A DNA stretch of 64,000 bases from NCBI GenBank assembly GCA_000383295.1, contig KB911066.1, forward strand, positions 291,377 through 355,376, read 5' to 3'. The translations under genes were made by a program, and so were the position numbers. Positions 1 through 7,217 of the stretch are shown here, in pieces (position 1 is the stretch's first letter; every line of letters starts with the position of its first letter). The notes beneath the pieces were generated by a model. It did not search any database, was not told the DNA's origin, and was given only the letters and a program-made list of their open reading frames with translations. This DNA is from Faecalispora sporosphaeroides DSM 1294 (lineage in GTDB: Bacteria > Bacillota > Clostridia > Oscillospirales > Acutalibacteraceae).

Positions 1-343
1 AGCCGCGCTCTGCCGTGTCGAGCTGATGGGAGGATACGCCGATATCCATCAGCACCCCGTCGACCCCGGCGATCCCGCACGCTTCGGCCAGCGAAGTCAT
101 CTGAGAAAAGTTGCCCCGCCGCACCAGCACATTGGGGAAATCCTTCAGGCGCTTTTTTACGGCCTCAATCGCGTCCGGGTCCTGATCAATCGCCAGCAGA
201 ACGCCCGCAGCGCCAAGGCGCTTTGCGATCGCTTCGGAATGACCGCCTCCGCCCGCGGTGCCATCGATATAAATTCCATCCGGCTTGATGTTCAGGGAAT
301 CAATCGTTTCCTGAAACAGCACCGGAATATGTTCAAAGCTCAC
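1..343 (-). CDS. rsmH: 16S rRNA (cytosine(1402)-N(4))-methyltransferase RsmH, N-terminal part
   Basis: Methylates N4 of C1402 in the decoding region of 16S rRNA, using S-adenosylmethionine. The visible N-terminal part reads MSFEHIPVLFQETIDSL, followed by the SAM-binding loop DGTAGGGGHSEAIAKRLG at about residues 25-42 and then LAIDQDPDAI; this is the typical RsmH start. The first codon is GTG at 341-343, preceded by AAGGTGG at a proper distance. The gene runs off the left edge, so about two thirds is missing. It follows mraZ in the same direction, the conserved start of the division and cell wall (dcw) cluster, so it is probably transcribed from the mraZ promoter. Identification is secure; only the 3' part is unseen. 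Confidence 0.93.
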   Translation of the reverse strand, partial: MSFEHIPVLFQETIDSLNIKPDGIYIDGTAGGGGHSEAIAKRLGAAGVLLAIDQDPDAIEAVKKRLKDFPNVLVRRGNFSQMTSLAEACGIAGVDGVLMDIGVSSHQLDTAERG

Positions 344-516
344 AGACCGTCACCCACCTTACCTAACGAGAATCGGAACGTTTTATCTCAAGCGGCGGGT
401 ACCTCCCGCTTGGCGTTTCGGCATAAAGTTCTGATCACGAGAATTCAATCTTCCCGCCTTTGATCGGGAGCAGACGCCGGAGGTTTCATCTGGCTCGGGT
501 TCACGGTGCAAGGCTC

Positions 517-936
517 TTACAATTCGAGAGTATCCATCGCCTCCGCGATGCTCTCCTCCGTCAGGCCGGAATTGAATTCCGCCCAGCGGGCCGCGTCCCA
601 AATCTCCGCACGGCTGGAAGCGCCGATCACCGCCACATCCTTCTGAATCTGCGCGTAATCCCGCAGCTGCTGCGGAATGAGCACCCGGCCCTGCTTGTCC
701 GGCTCAACCTCGGCCGCGCCGGAAAAGAAAAAGCGCTGGAGCCCTCTGGCCTTAGAAATCGGCATCTGCCGGATTTTCTCCTGCAACCGTTCCCATTCCA
801 CACCCGAAAGCACAAAAAGGCACCCATCCAGGCCCTTGGTGATGTAGAACCGTTCGCCCAAATCCTCACGGAATTTGGCGGGAACGATCACCCGGCCCTT
901 CGGATCGATATTATGTTGGTATTCTCCAATCAACAT
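517..936 (-). CDS. mraZ: Transcriptional regulator MraZ
   Basis: DNA-binding repressor of the division/cell-wall cluster, acting on its own promoter. The product of 139 residues starts MLIGEYQHNIDPKGRVIVPAKF and carries two SpoVT-AbrB type swapped-hairpin domains, at about residues 5-47 and 76-119 (second copy EVEPDKQGRVLIPQQL). Both copies keep the DxxGRVxxP core. I chose the ATG at 934-936 because the family always begins M-x-x-G-x-x; an upstream in-frame extension to 1095 would read through the promoter and operator. rsmH lies downstream in the same direction, the usual dcw order. Regulation is visible as direct AAAGTGG-type repeats just upstream. Very secure. Confidence 0.95.
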   Translation of the reverse strand: MLIGEYQHNIDPKGRVIVPAKFREDLGERFYITKGLDGCLFVLSGVEWERLQEKIRQMPISKARGLQRFFFSGAAEVEPDKQGRVLIPQQLRDYAQIQKDVAVIGASSRAEIWDAARWAEFNSGLTEESIAEAMDTLEL

Positions 937-962
937 AACGGCCTGTCCGGGGAGCAGCGGCA

Positions 963-1037
963 AACCACTTTGCTCTACTTCCCTCCACCTTTCACCACTT
1001 TTGTTTAAATTATACTGGATCGAAGCGGAAAAAGCAA
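963..1037 (-). promoter_or_regulatory. mraZ promoter with repeated MraZ box
   Basis: On the minus strand a -35 TTGCTT (1032-1037) and -10 TATAAT (1009-1014) are separated by 17 bp. Immediately downstream, at about 964-1002, are four tandem copies at about 10-bp spacing: AAAGTGG, AAGGTGG, GAAGTAG and AAAGTGG. This is the known style of MraZ operator (GTGG-type direct repeats one helical turn apart), placed to block transcription start. The third copy is degenerate. Confidence 0.8.
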
Positions 1038-1172
1038 TCTTTTTTTTCCGCCCCTTGACAAAAGAAATCAAGCAATTTCGGGCAAAACCCAGCAATTCCT
1101 CAGTGAAATGGCAAAAATTTCCTTTTATTTTTTCAATAATTTACCAATAACGAAATTATGAGTTATTACTAA

Positions 1173-1212
1173 AAAACACACAGAAGCCCGATTGCTGGCT
1201 ACTGTGTGTTTT
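1173..1212 (-). terminator. Rho-independent terminator downstream of the chemoreceptor gene
   Basis: Stem AAAACACACAG (1173-1183) with CTGTGTGTTTT (1202-1212). Read on the minus strand it is followed by a T run. It separates the chemoreceptor and sigF-remnant segment from the mraZ promoter. Confidence 0.65.
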
Positions 1213-1233
1213 TTCGCTGTTATTTTGTTGTGA

Positions 1234-1343
1234 TTATTCCAAAAGCTTCTTTCGCAGGCCTCACAGAATCACCTTTTTCCTGCGGGAAACCTGCACCTGA
1301 GTCATCCCCAGGGTCTGCGCCGTTTGCGCCTGAGGCGATGACA
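1234..1343 (-). pseudogene. Degenerate copy of the sigF 3' end (sigma region 4.2)
   Basis: About 109 bp closely resemble the end of sigF at 4031-4138. Translation gives QAQTAQTLGMTQVQVSRRKK then VIL, a TGA, and GLRKKLLE, against QAQTAQALGMTQVQVSRREK VILRGLREKLLE in the intact gene. One Arg codon of the original has become TGA and no upstream sigma sequence is present. The fragment has the same orientation as sigF and ends at the same stop position, so it is a partial direct repeat rather than a functional gene. The repeat brackets the chemoreceptor and XRE genes, which suggests insertion or duplication at the sigF 3' end. Confidence 0.85.
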
Positions 1344-1375
1344 GTCCTAATTTTTTTGCAACCCACGCATTGACA

Positions 1376-3418
1376 TCACCGCTCTTGACGTGATGCATCA
1401 GTCCCCTTGTTCAACAGCTTAATCCAAGCGATTTCGTCCCGCATGGTTTGTGACTGGGACGCCAATTCCTCGCTGGAAGCAGAGCTTTCTTCCGCGGTTG
1501 CCGCATTGGTCTGCACAACCGCGGACACCTGCGCCAATCCTGTATCAATCTGTCCAATCGCTTCCACCTGCTCAGTGGATGCTTCTTCAATTTTTTTCAT
1601 GGACTTCCCTACCATTTCCGCCTGTTCCGCCACTTCAACCAATACAGCAGCCGTTTCTGCCGACATTTTTTCACCGTCCGCAACGACCAGGGAAGAATGC
1701 TCAATTAAAGAAGCAGTCTGTTTCGCCGCATCTGCCACTTTGCCTGCCAATTCACGCACCTCTTCCGCAACCACCGCAAAGCCCTTGCCGGCCGAGCCGG
1801 CGCTCGCAGCTTCAATTGCGGCGTTCAGCGCAAGAATATTGGTTTGAAAAGCGATGTCCTCTATCACCTTTGTGATATTGGATATTTTTTCTGACGCTTC
1901 AGCGATTTCACTCATCGACTGACTCAATCTCTGCATATGAGAATTCCCTTGATTCACCTTTTGGTTTACCAGCATCACATGTTCCCCAGCCTGCCTGACT
2001 GTTTCGGCATTCTCCTGCGCCTGCTGTGCCACACTGGAAACAGAAGCATTCAGTTCTTCAATCGTTGCGGCCTGCTCTGTTGCCCCGGAGGCCAGCAGCT
2101 GGGCCCCGGAGGATACCTGATCAGCCCCCGCGGCCACCTGATTAATCGAATCGCGGAAATTCCCGAAAATGGTATTTAAGTTTGAAATAATACCGTTGAG
2201 CGCTGTTTTCAGCGGAATAAAATCACCTTTCAAATCCAACTGAGAGCTTACGGTACAGTCCCCTTTTTCCAGACTGCCCAATACAAAGGAGGTTTCCTCA
2301 ATGATTGATTTCAGCGCGGTCACCATGTAAGCGAGCGAATCCGACAGTGTGCCAATTTCGTCTTTGGTGCGAAACTGCGGCACTTCCGTATGAAGATCCC
2401 CCTCATCCGCAAGCAGCGTCAACCGCCGCACCATACTGATGATGGGATTTGCAATCGGATTCGCGATTCTGGCCGCCAAAAAGAAAGAAGCAAGAATAAA
2501 TAAAACGAGAAGAATCATCATCAAACGCATCGAAATATAAAAATTATTCATCATTTCCGCTGTCTGCGCGGTCACTCCGATGGACCATCCGTCCGTACCC
2601 GGAATTCCGGTGTACCCCACTGTCATTTCGGTACCCTGATACTGGACGGGCCGCACGCTGGTATTCCCGGAAATCATGTCGGTTATTACCGAGGCAAGCC
2701 CGGCATAGCTGCTGTCCTTTTTTGCCTGCTCAATATAGTTCAGCTGCTGAGATACCGTCTCCTGTTTTTTATGAGCAACAATGGTTCCAGCTTTATTCAC
2801 AATAAAGCCGTACCCAGAGGCGCCGATCGAAATATCATCGATCATCTGGCTGAAAACATCACTGGAGAGCCTTGCGAATACAATCCCCTTTCCGCCGCTG
2901 AGCTGTGCGGAGATAATCAGAACCATCTTACCAGTCGCTTTGCTTAGCAAAGGCGACGAAAGATAAGTTTCTCCCGCGATCGATTTTTGAAAATATTCGC
3001 GGTCTTTCACATTGGTCCCGTCAGAGGTATCGCCATTTGCATCGGATACTACCACAGACTCGAAACCAAATTTCTTCGCGGCAGCGGCCAAGGCATCACT
3101 CTTCTGCTGCGCGCTTTGGGCAGAGTCTAAAATAGATGCACTCTGCGCAATTGTCTCTATTTTGGCCTTATAAGTATTAATCGCATTTTGAACCGACTGG
3201 CTGTACGCGGCAGCCCCTTCCTGTATCCTCAACGTCATGTTTTCTGTGGCGTCCCGCATGAGCAGAGCGGAACTCACAATACTCAAAATAGAAGATACTG
3301 CTACTACCAAGACTACAATGCTGATTTGCAATCTTTTTTTTATAGAGCCAGAGCCGCCGCCGAACATCTTACGAACCGCATTTCTCCCGCGAGAATCGCC
3401 TGTTTTTTCTTTGACCAT
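1376..3418 (-). CDS. Methyl-accepting chemotaxis protein with dCache sensor
   Basis: Transmembrane chemoreceptor that passes ligand signals to CheA/CheW. The 680-residue protein has a cytoplasmic basic start, TM1 at about residues 31-53, a double-Cache-like extracellular domain to about residue 300, TM2 (MRLMMILLVLFILASFFLAA), a HAMP region and a long coiled-coil signalling domain. The conserved hairpin tip is plain: IEDIAFQTNILALNAAIEAA followed by GKGFAVVAEEVRELA. There is no CheR-tethering pentapeptide at the C terminus, which ends DASRQER. No other chemotaxis gene is nearby, so it is an orphan receptor. It lies between sigF and a duplicated sigF 3' fragment, hinting at later insertion. 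Ligand unknown. Confidence 0.93.
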   Translation of the reverse strand: MVKEKTGDSRGRNAVRKMFGGGSGSIKKRLQISIVVLVVAVSSILSIVSSALLMRDATENMTLRIQEGAAAYSQSVQNAINTYKAKIETIAQSASILDSAQSAQQKSDALAAAAKKFGFESVVVSDANGDTSDGTNVKDREYFQKSIAGETYLSSPLLSKATGKMVLIISAQLSGGKGIVFARLSSDVFSQMIDDISIGASGYGFIVNKAGTIVAHKKQETVSQQLNYIEQAKKDSSYAGLASVITDMISGNTSVRPVQYQGTEMTVGYTGIPGTDGWSIGVTAQTAEMMNNFYISMRLMMILLVLFILASFFLAARIANPIANPIISMVRRLTLLADEGDLHTEVPQFRTKDEIGTLSDSLAYMVTALKSIIEETSFVLGSLEKGDCTVSSQLDLKGDFIPLKTALNGIISNLNTIFGNFRDSINQVAAGADQVSSGAQLLASGATEQAATIEELNASVSSVAQQAQENAETVRQAGEHVMLVNQKVNQGNSHMQRLSQSMSEIAEASEKISNITKVIEDIAFQTNILALNAAIEAASAGSAGKGFAVVAEEVRELAGKVADAAKQTASLIEHSSLVVADGEKMSAETAAVLVEVAEQAEMVGKSMKKIEEASTEQVEAIGQIDTGLAQVSAVVQTNAATAEESSASSEELASQSQTMRDEIAWIKLLNKGTDASRQER

Positions 3419-3517
3419 GTTCTCTCCTCCATGTGAAATACTTATTTTGTAGAGATATACTATACATAATTATATTCTATTTATTAAAAGCTTTCAAGCC
3501 CACCCGAAAAAGACAAT

Positions 3518-3552
3518 AAAAAAGAAGAATCCGCAAAGGATTCTTCTTTTTT
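3518..3552. terminator. Bidirectional terminator hairpin downstream of the XRE gene
   Basis: Perfect 15-bp stem: AAAAAAGAAGAATCC (3518-3532), loop GCAAA, GGATTCTTCTTTTTT (3538-3552). T-rich on both strands. It lies just beyond the XRE-gene stop and upstream of the chemoreceptor start. Confidence 0.75.
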
Positions 3553-3568
3553 ATACTGATTCACTTTT

Positions 3569-3886
3569 TTACGTATCCAGAATCGCGTCAATGATGCGTT
3601 CCACCATTTTAAGCTGCTCCGGTGTAAGATGCTTGCATTTTTCAGAGATTCCCGATAAAACGGTTCGTTCGTTCCATTCCACGCTGTCCTGTACAAAATA
3701 ATCCAAAGATCGATGTAAAACATTACCAAATTTAATTAATGTTGAAATACTGGGCTGGTATTTTCCAGATTCGATTTGTCTGACATACACCGCACTGATA
3801 TTACATTCCGATGCTAATCGCTCAGAAGTGTATCCGCTTTCCTTACGGGCTGCCGACAATCGTATTCCAAGTGCCTTTCGATCCAG
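3569..3886 (-). CDS. XRE-family helix-turn-helix regulator
   Basis: Small DNA-binding protein. The N-terminal 60 residues are a Cro/CI-type HTH: LGIRLSAARKESGYTSERLA then CNISAVYVRQIESGKYQPSI, with the usual S-x-x-Y-V-R-Q-I-E-S-G-K recognition region. The C-terminal part (about residues 65-105) is acidic/helical and unrecognised. Start choice is uncertain: the longest frame opens with TTG at 3899-3901, but that would place the strong GGAGG (3894-3898) inside the gene. A CTG at 3884-3886 sits 8 nt downstream of that GGAGG and fits better, giving about 105 residues. The gene precedes the chemoreceptor in the same direction but a terminator separates them. Target unknown. Confidence 0.8.
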   Translation of the reverse strand: MDRKALGIRLSAARKESGYTSERLASECNISAVYVRQIESGKYQPSISTLIKFGNVLHRSLDYFVQDSVEWNERTVLSGISEKCKHLTPEQLKMVERIIDAILDT

Positions 3887-3960
3887 TAAGCCCACCTCCA
3901 ACTGTTAATAATACGCTACAAAACTCTTACTATTAGTTTACTTTCTTTCTTTTATTTTTA

Positions 3961-4004
3961 ATAGCAGGATATAAAATACAGCACTGTATTTTATATCCTG
4001 CTAT
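3961..4004. repeat. 21-bp near-perfect palindrome between sigF and the XRE gene
   Basis: Arms of 21 bp, 3961-3981 and 3984-4004, with only two bases (CA) between them; the core is AGGATATAAAATACAG. There is no T run on either side, so it is not a typical terminator. It could be a dimer operator, a cruciform or an end of an inserted segment. Confidence 0.6.
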
Positions 4005-4030
4005 CCTGATTTTAGGCACTCTCTTCCCGG

Positions 4031-4687
4031 CTATTCCAAAAGCTTCTCCCGCAGACCCCGCAGAATCACCTTTTCCCTGCGCGAAACCTGCACCTGAGTC
4101 ATCCCCAGGGCCTGCGCCGTTTGCGCCTGTGTCTGACTTTTAAAATATCGGTATACGATAATGCTGCGGTCCTTCGGCTCAAGCTCGCCGATCACCTGCT
4201 GCAAAGACAGCAGCTCCGAAATCCGCTCGTCGGGCGCCTCCACCGGCACATCGATTTGCCCGCCGCCCTCGTCCTCCGCCGCGGTGAGTGAAAGGGGCTG
4301 CTGGCCGGCGTTCACCGCCTGCGCCGCTTCGGTGATTTCGACCCCGAGCTCCGCCGCAAGCTCCCCGATGGTGGGGGTTCTGCCGTGAACTCTGTTAAAC
4401 TCCGCGGTAGCCCTTGTCGCCTTGAGCGAAAGCTCCTTGAGGGAGCGCCCTACCTTAATGCTGCCGCCGTCGCGGAACAGGCGGCGCATTTCACCGAGGA
4501 TGACCGGCACCGCATAGGTGGAAAAGCGCAGCCCGCGCTCCTCCTCGAAATGATCGACCGCTTTGACCAGCCCCATACACCCCGCCTGGAACAGATCCTC
4601 ATACTCCACGCCGCGCGCCTTAAAGCGTTTGGCACACGCGTGCACCAGACCGATGTTCTCGCTGATCATGCGGTCCCGGTCAATCAT
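4031..4687 (-). CDS. sigF: RNA polymerase sigma-F factor (forespore)
   Basis: First forespore-specific sigma factor of sporulation. The protein of 218 residues contains region 2 (YEDLFQAGCMGLVKAVDHFE ... FSTYAVPVILGEMRRLFRD), region 3 (ELSLKATRATAEFNRVHGRT) and region 4 with the promoter -35 reading helix TAQALGMTQVQVSRREKVIL. Length is a little under the Bacillus protein (about 255) but all regions are present. It is the third gene of the spoIIA operon and overlaps the end of spoIIAB by 8 bp, so translation is coupled. SpoIIAB holds it inactive until SpoIIAA releases it. The sigma-H-like promoter upstream of spoIIAA should drive it. Secure; a broken copy of its 3' end occurs at 1234-1343. 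Confidence 0.96.
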   Translation of the reverse strand: MIDRDRMISENIGLVHACAKRFKARGVEYEDLFQAGCMGLVKAVDHFEEERGLRFSTYAVPVILGEMRRLFRDGGSIKVGRSLKELSLKATRATAEFNRVHGRTPTIGELAAELGVEITEAAQAVNAGQQPLSLTAAEDEGGGQIDVPVEAPDERISELLSLQQVIGELEPKDRSIIVYRYFKSQTQAQTAQALGMTQVQVSRREKVILRGLREKLLE

Positions 4688-5123
4688 GAGAGGCCCGCCT
4701 GCGGGCCAGCTTCTTCTTCAGTGTGACGGTGGTGCCCTTCTGCACGCGGGAGGTCACGAGGACGTCGTCCATAAAGCTTTCCATCACCGCAAAGCCCAGC
4801 CCGGCGCGCTCTTCCCCGCCGGTGGTAAACAGCGGCTCCCTCGCCTTTGCCACATCCTCTATGCCACAGCCCTTGTCGCGAATGCGGATCTGCACCCCGC
4901 CGTCCTCATACAGCTTGGCGGTTATGTAAATCATGCCCAGCGTATCGCGGTACGCATGGACAATGCAGTTTGTCACCGCCTCCGACACCGCCGTTTTAAT
5001 ATCGGAAATCTCGTCGATGGTCGGGTCCATCTGCGCCACAAACGCGGACACGACCGCCCGCGCAAAGCCTTCGTTTGCGGAACAGCTGAGAAAGGACACG
5101 TTCATTTCATTCATCGGTTTCAC
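4680..5123 (-). CDS. spoIIAB: Anti-sigma-F factor and serine kinase SpoIIAB
   Basis: Binds and inhibits SigF and phosphorylates SpoIIAA. It is a GHKL ATPase: N-box AVSEAVTNCIVHAYRD, G1 box IRDKGCGIED, and G2-like region TTGGEERAGLGFAVMESFMD. The N-terminal VSFLSCSANEGFARAVVSAF is typical of the family. I chose GTG at 5121-5123, nine bases after AAGGAG; the ATG at 5112-5114, which overlaps the spoIIAA stop as ATGAATGA, is an equally conventional alternative. Both give a protein of about 144-147 residues, the normal family length. It overlaps spoIIAA upstream and sigF downstream, the classic coupled tricistron. Confidence 0.95.
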   Translation of the reverse strand: MKPMNEMNVSFLSCSANEGFARAVVSAFVAQMDPTIDEISDIKTAVSEAVTNCIVHAYRDTLGMIYITAKLYEDGGVQIRIRDKGCGIEDVAKAREPLFTTGGEERAGLGFAVMESFMDDVLVTSRVQKGTTVTLKKKLARRRASHD

Positions 5124-5445
5124 GGTATACCACTCCTTTTTCAAATTTCACCAGCTTGTCCAGCCCGGCCATGGAAACCACTTTTTCCACCTTCGGCGGC
5201 AGATTCGCGATGGTGACGGAACCCCCCAGCACCTGCATCAGCCGGTAACGCCCCATAATCAGCCCCACGCCCGAGCTGTCCATAAACTGCACTCTGGAAA
5301 AATCCAGAATCAGCTCTTTGGGCTTCGTTTTCCCGGCCGTTTCGTCAATGGCCTCACGAATCCCCCGGGCGTTATGATGGTCGATTTCGCCGCTGAGCAG
5401 GGCCGTCAGCGTGCCTTCCTTTAAAATCAGCCTGACATCATTCAT
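5107..5445 (-). CDS. spoIIAA: Anti-anti-sigma factor SpoIIAA
   Basis: STAS-domain protein that, when dephosphorylated, pulls SpoIIAB off SigF. The 112-residue sequence begins MNDVRLILKEGTLTALLSGE and contains the phosphorylation loop SRVQFMDSSGVGLIMGRYRL; the first Ser of DSSGVGL is the conserved site. It ends with the short helix KFEKGVVYRETDE. The start ATG (5443-5445) follows GGGAGGAAAGATC. First gene of the spoIIA operon, with spoIIAB and sigF overlapping downstream. Upstream DNA carries a sigma-H-like promoter, which is how this operon is controlled in known spore-formers. Confidence 0.95.
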   Translation of the reverse strand: MNDVRLILKEGTLTALLSGEIDHHNARGIREAIDETAGKTKPKELILDFSRVQFMDSSGVGLIMGRYRLMQVLGGSVTIANLPPKVEKVVSMAGLDKLVKFEKGVVYRETDE

Positions 5446-5531
5446 GATCTTTCCTCCCGGATGTTTACCCGCATTTGTTTTCTTCCTTTATTTTTTCCAG
5501 AAATTCCCGATTATACACACCATTGCAAGAA

Positions 5532-5558
5532 ATTCGACAAAATCGGAGTAAATTCTAA
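5532..5558 (-). promoter_or_regulatory. Sigma-H-like promoter of the spoIIA operon
   Basis: Minus-strand -35 TTAGAATTT (5550-5558), 11-bp spacer, -10 GTCGAAT (5532-5538). The sigma-H consensus is RnAGGAwww, 11-12 bp, RnnGAAT; the -10 matches fully and the -35 nearly so. The position, about 90 bp upstream of spoIIAA, agrees with known spoIIA control. Confidence 0.6.
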
Positions 5559-5614
5559 AAAAATCATCGGGAAACGGCTTGTCCCATTCCCGGAAAAACG
5601 CTGCGGGAAATAAA

Positions 5615-5644
5615 AAAACCTCTACCCATTAGGATAGAGGTTTT
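5615..5644 (-). terminator. Terminator downstream of folC
   Basis: Stem AAAACCTCTA (5615-5624) and TAGAGGTTTT (5635-5644), followed by TTTTTTTATTTC on the minus strand. It lies 20 bp past the folC stop. Confidence 0.75.
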
Positions 5645-5664
5645 CTGGTAAAATTTTACTCGAA

Positions 5665-6966
5665 TTATGCGGACGGAGCCATTCCTTTTAAAATTTCGAT
5701 GGCAACCGGGCGAATCTCGGCCGCAAGGTAGAGCGAACCGCACACGATGACCGCGCCGTCGCTCCCCGCATGGGCCAGCGCCAGTTCCACCGCCTGCCGG
5801 GGCGACTGCGCCGCCTTGGCAGAAACCCCCATTTCCCGCCAGAGAGCGGCAAACTCCTCCGCCTGCATGGCACGGGGATTATCAGGCGTGAGGGTGTAGA
5901 CCTGATCGAGCAGGCCGTTCAGGTAGCCGATTGAGGCATGGCTGTCCTTATCGGCAAGCATGCCCATAATGGCCGTGATTCTCTTGCCGGAAAGATACTG
6001 CCGCAGCGCCGCCGCCAGCGCCTGCACTCCGTTCGGGTTATGCGCGCCATCCAGCAGAAAGACCGGATGTTTGGAGAGCAGCTCCAGACGCGCCGGGAAG
6101 GATACCTGCGCAAAGCCCTGTGCCACTGCCTGCAAAGGCAGCTCGAAGCCCTTTTTGCGCAGAACGTCCAGCGCCGCCAGAACGGTGGCCGCGTTGAGCA
6201 CCTGATGCTCGCCGATCAGCGGCATGTGCATTTGGGTGCCGCGGTACACAAAGCGGGTGCCGAGCAAATCGCTTTCCACCTGCTCCATCTCTTCCGGCTC
6301 CGCAACGCAGAAGCTGTTGTTCCGCTGCTGCGCCGCCTCGCGCAGTACCTGCATGGCGCCGTAGTCCTGCCGCGAGAACACGACGGTATCGCCGCCCTCT
6401 TTGATGATGCCGGCCTTTTCAAACGCGATTTTCTCCACCGTATCGCCGAGAATGCCGGTGTGATCGAGCGAGATGGACATGATGACCGACACGAGCGGAG
6501 TCCCTATGATATTGGTCGCGTCGAAGCGGCCGCCCAGGCCGACCTCCAGCACCACCACATCACATTTGCTGCGGGCAAACCACTCCATTGCCAGAGCGGT
6601 GATGAATTCAAATTCCGTGAGAGCGTCGCCGTCCTGCTCCATCTCCTGAATGAGCGGCAGAAGCTCCTCGGTGAGCGCGGCCAGCTCCTCCTTCGGGATC
6701 ATCTGCCCGCAGATCTGCATGCGCTCGCGGAACTCCAGAATATAGGGGGAAATATACAGGCCAGTTTTGTAGCCCGCCGCAGTCAGCACCGAAGAGAGCA
6801 GCGCACAGGTGGAGCCCTTGCCGTTGGTGCCGGCCACATGCACAAACTTCAGCCGATTCTGCGGATTGCCCATTTTATCGAGCAGCTTTATAATGCGTTC
6901 GAGACCCGGCTTAATGCCGAACTTTGCCTGAGAAGAAATTTGTTCCAGCGCTTCTTGATATGTCAT
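5665..6966 (-). CDS. folC: Bifunctional folylpolyglutamate synthase/dihydrofolate synthase
   Basis: Adds glutamate to dihydropteroate and to folates using ATP. The 433-residue product has the Mur-ligase type P-loop HVAGTNGKGSTCALLSSVL near residue 45, the metal/ATP region VVLEVGLGGRFDATNIIGTP, the SLDHTGILGDTVEKIAFEKA motif and the C-terminal LLDGAHNPNGVQAL motif. All are diagnostic of FolC. I chose ATG 6964-6966 (MTYQEALEQISS), behind AAAGGGGACGCGATT; the upstream alternative at 6990 has no better ribosome site. It follows valS in the same direction, a common Firmicute order, and ends at a strong terminator. Confidence 0.95.
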   Translation of the reverse strand: MTYQEALEQISSQAKFGIKPGLERIIKLLDKMGNPQNRLKFVHVAGTNGKGSTCALLSSVLTAAGYKTGLYISPYILEFRERMQICGQMIPKEELAALTEELLPLIQEMEQDGDALTEFEFITALAMEWFARSKCDVVVLEVGLGGRFDATNIIGTPLVSVIMSISLDHTGILGDTVEKIAFEKAGIIKEGGDTVVFSRQDYGAMQVLREAAQQRNNSFCVAEPEEMEQVESDLLGTRFVYRGTQMHMPLIGEHQVLNAATVLAALDVLRKKGFELPLQAVAQGFAQVSFPARLELLSKHPVFLLDGAHNPNGVQALAAALRQYLSGKRITAIMGMLADKDSHASIGYLNGLLDQVYTLTPDNPRAMQAEEFAALWREMGVSAKAAQSPRQAVELALAHAGSDGAVIVCGSLYLAAEIRPVAIEILKGMAPSA

Positions 6967-7217
6967 AATCGCGTCCCCTTTTCCGGCCATCCGTTTTGGG
7001 GCCTTGCAAGGTCAGTTAAAGGACAACGGGTTTCAGGAAAAACTGTGCCGGACAGGAAAACCGCACAGGAACACGTTCCGCATTCCGGGCATTCTGGATG
7101 CCGGGCAGACAATTTCAGCCGAAACAGAGACGTCCCTTCCTTTTTCAAACAAGGCCTGAATCAAAGTCGCCGGCCGCCAAACATGGCGGCGGCACTTGGA
7201 TCAACCGGGTTCCTTCG

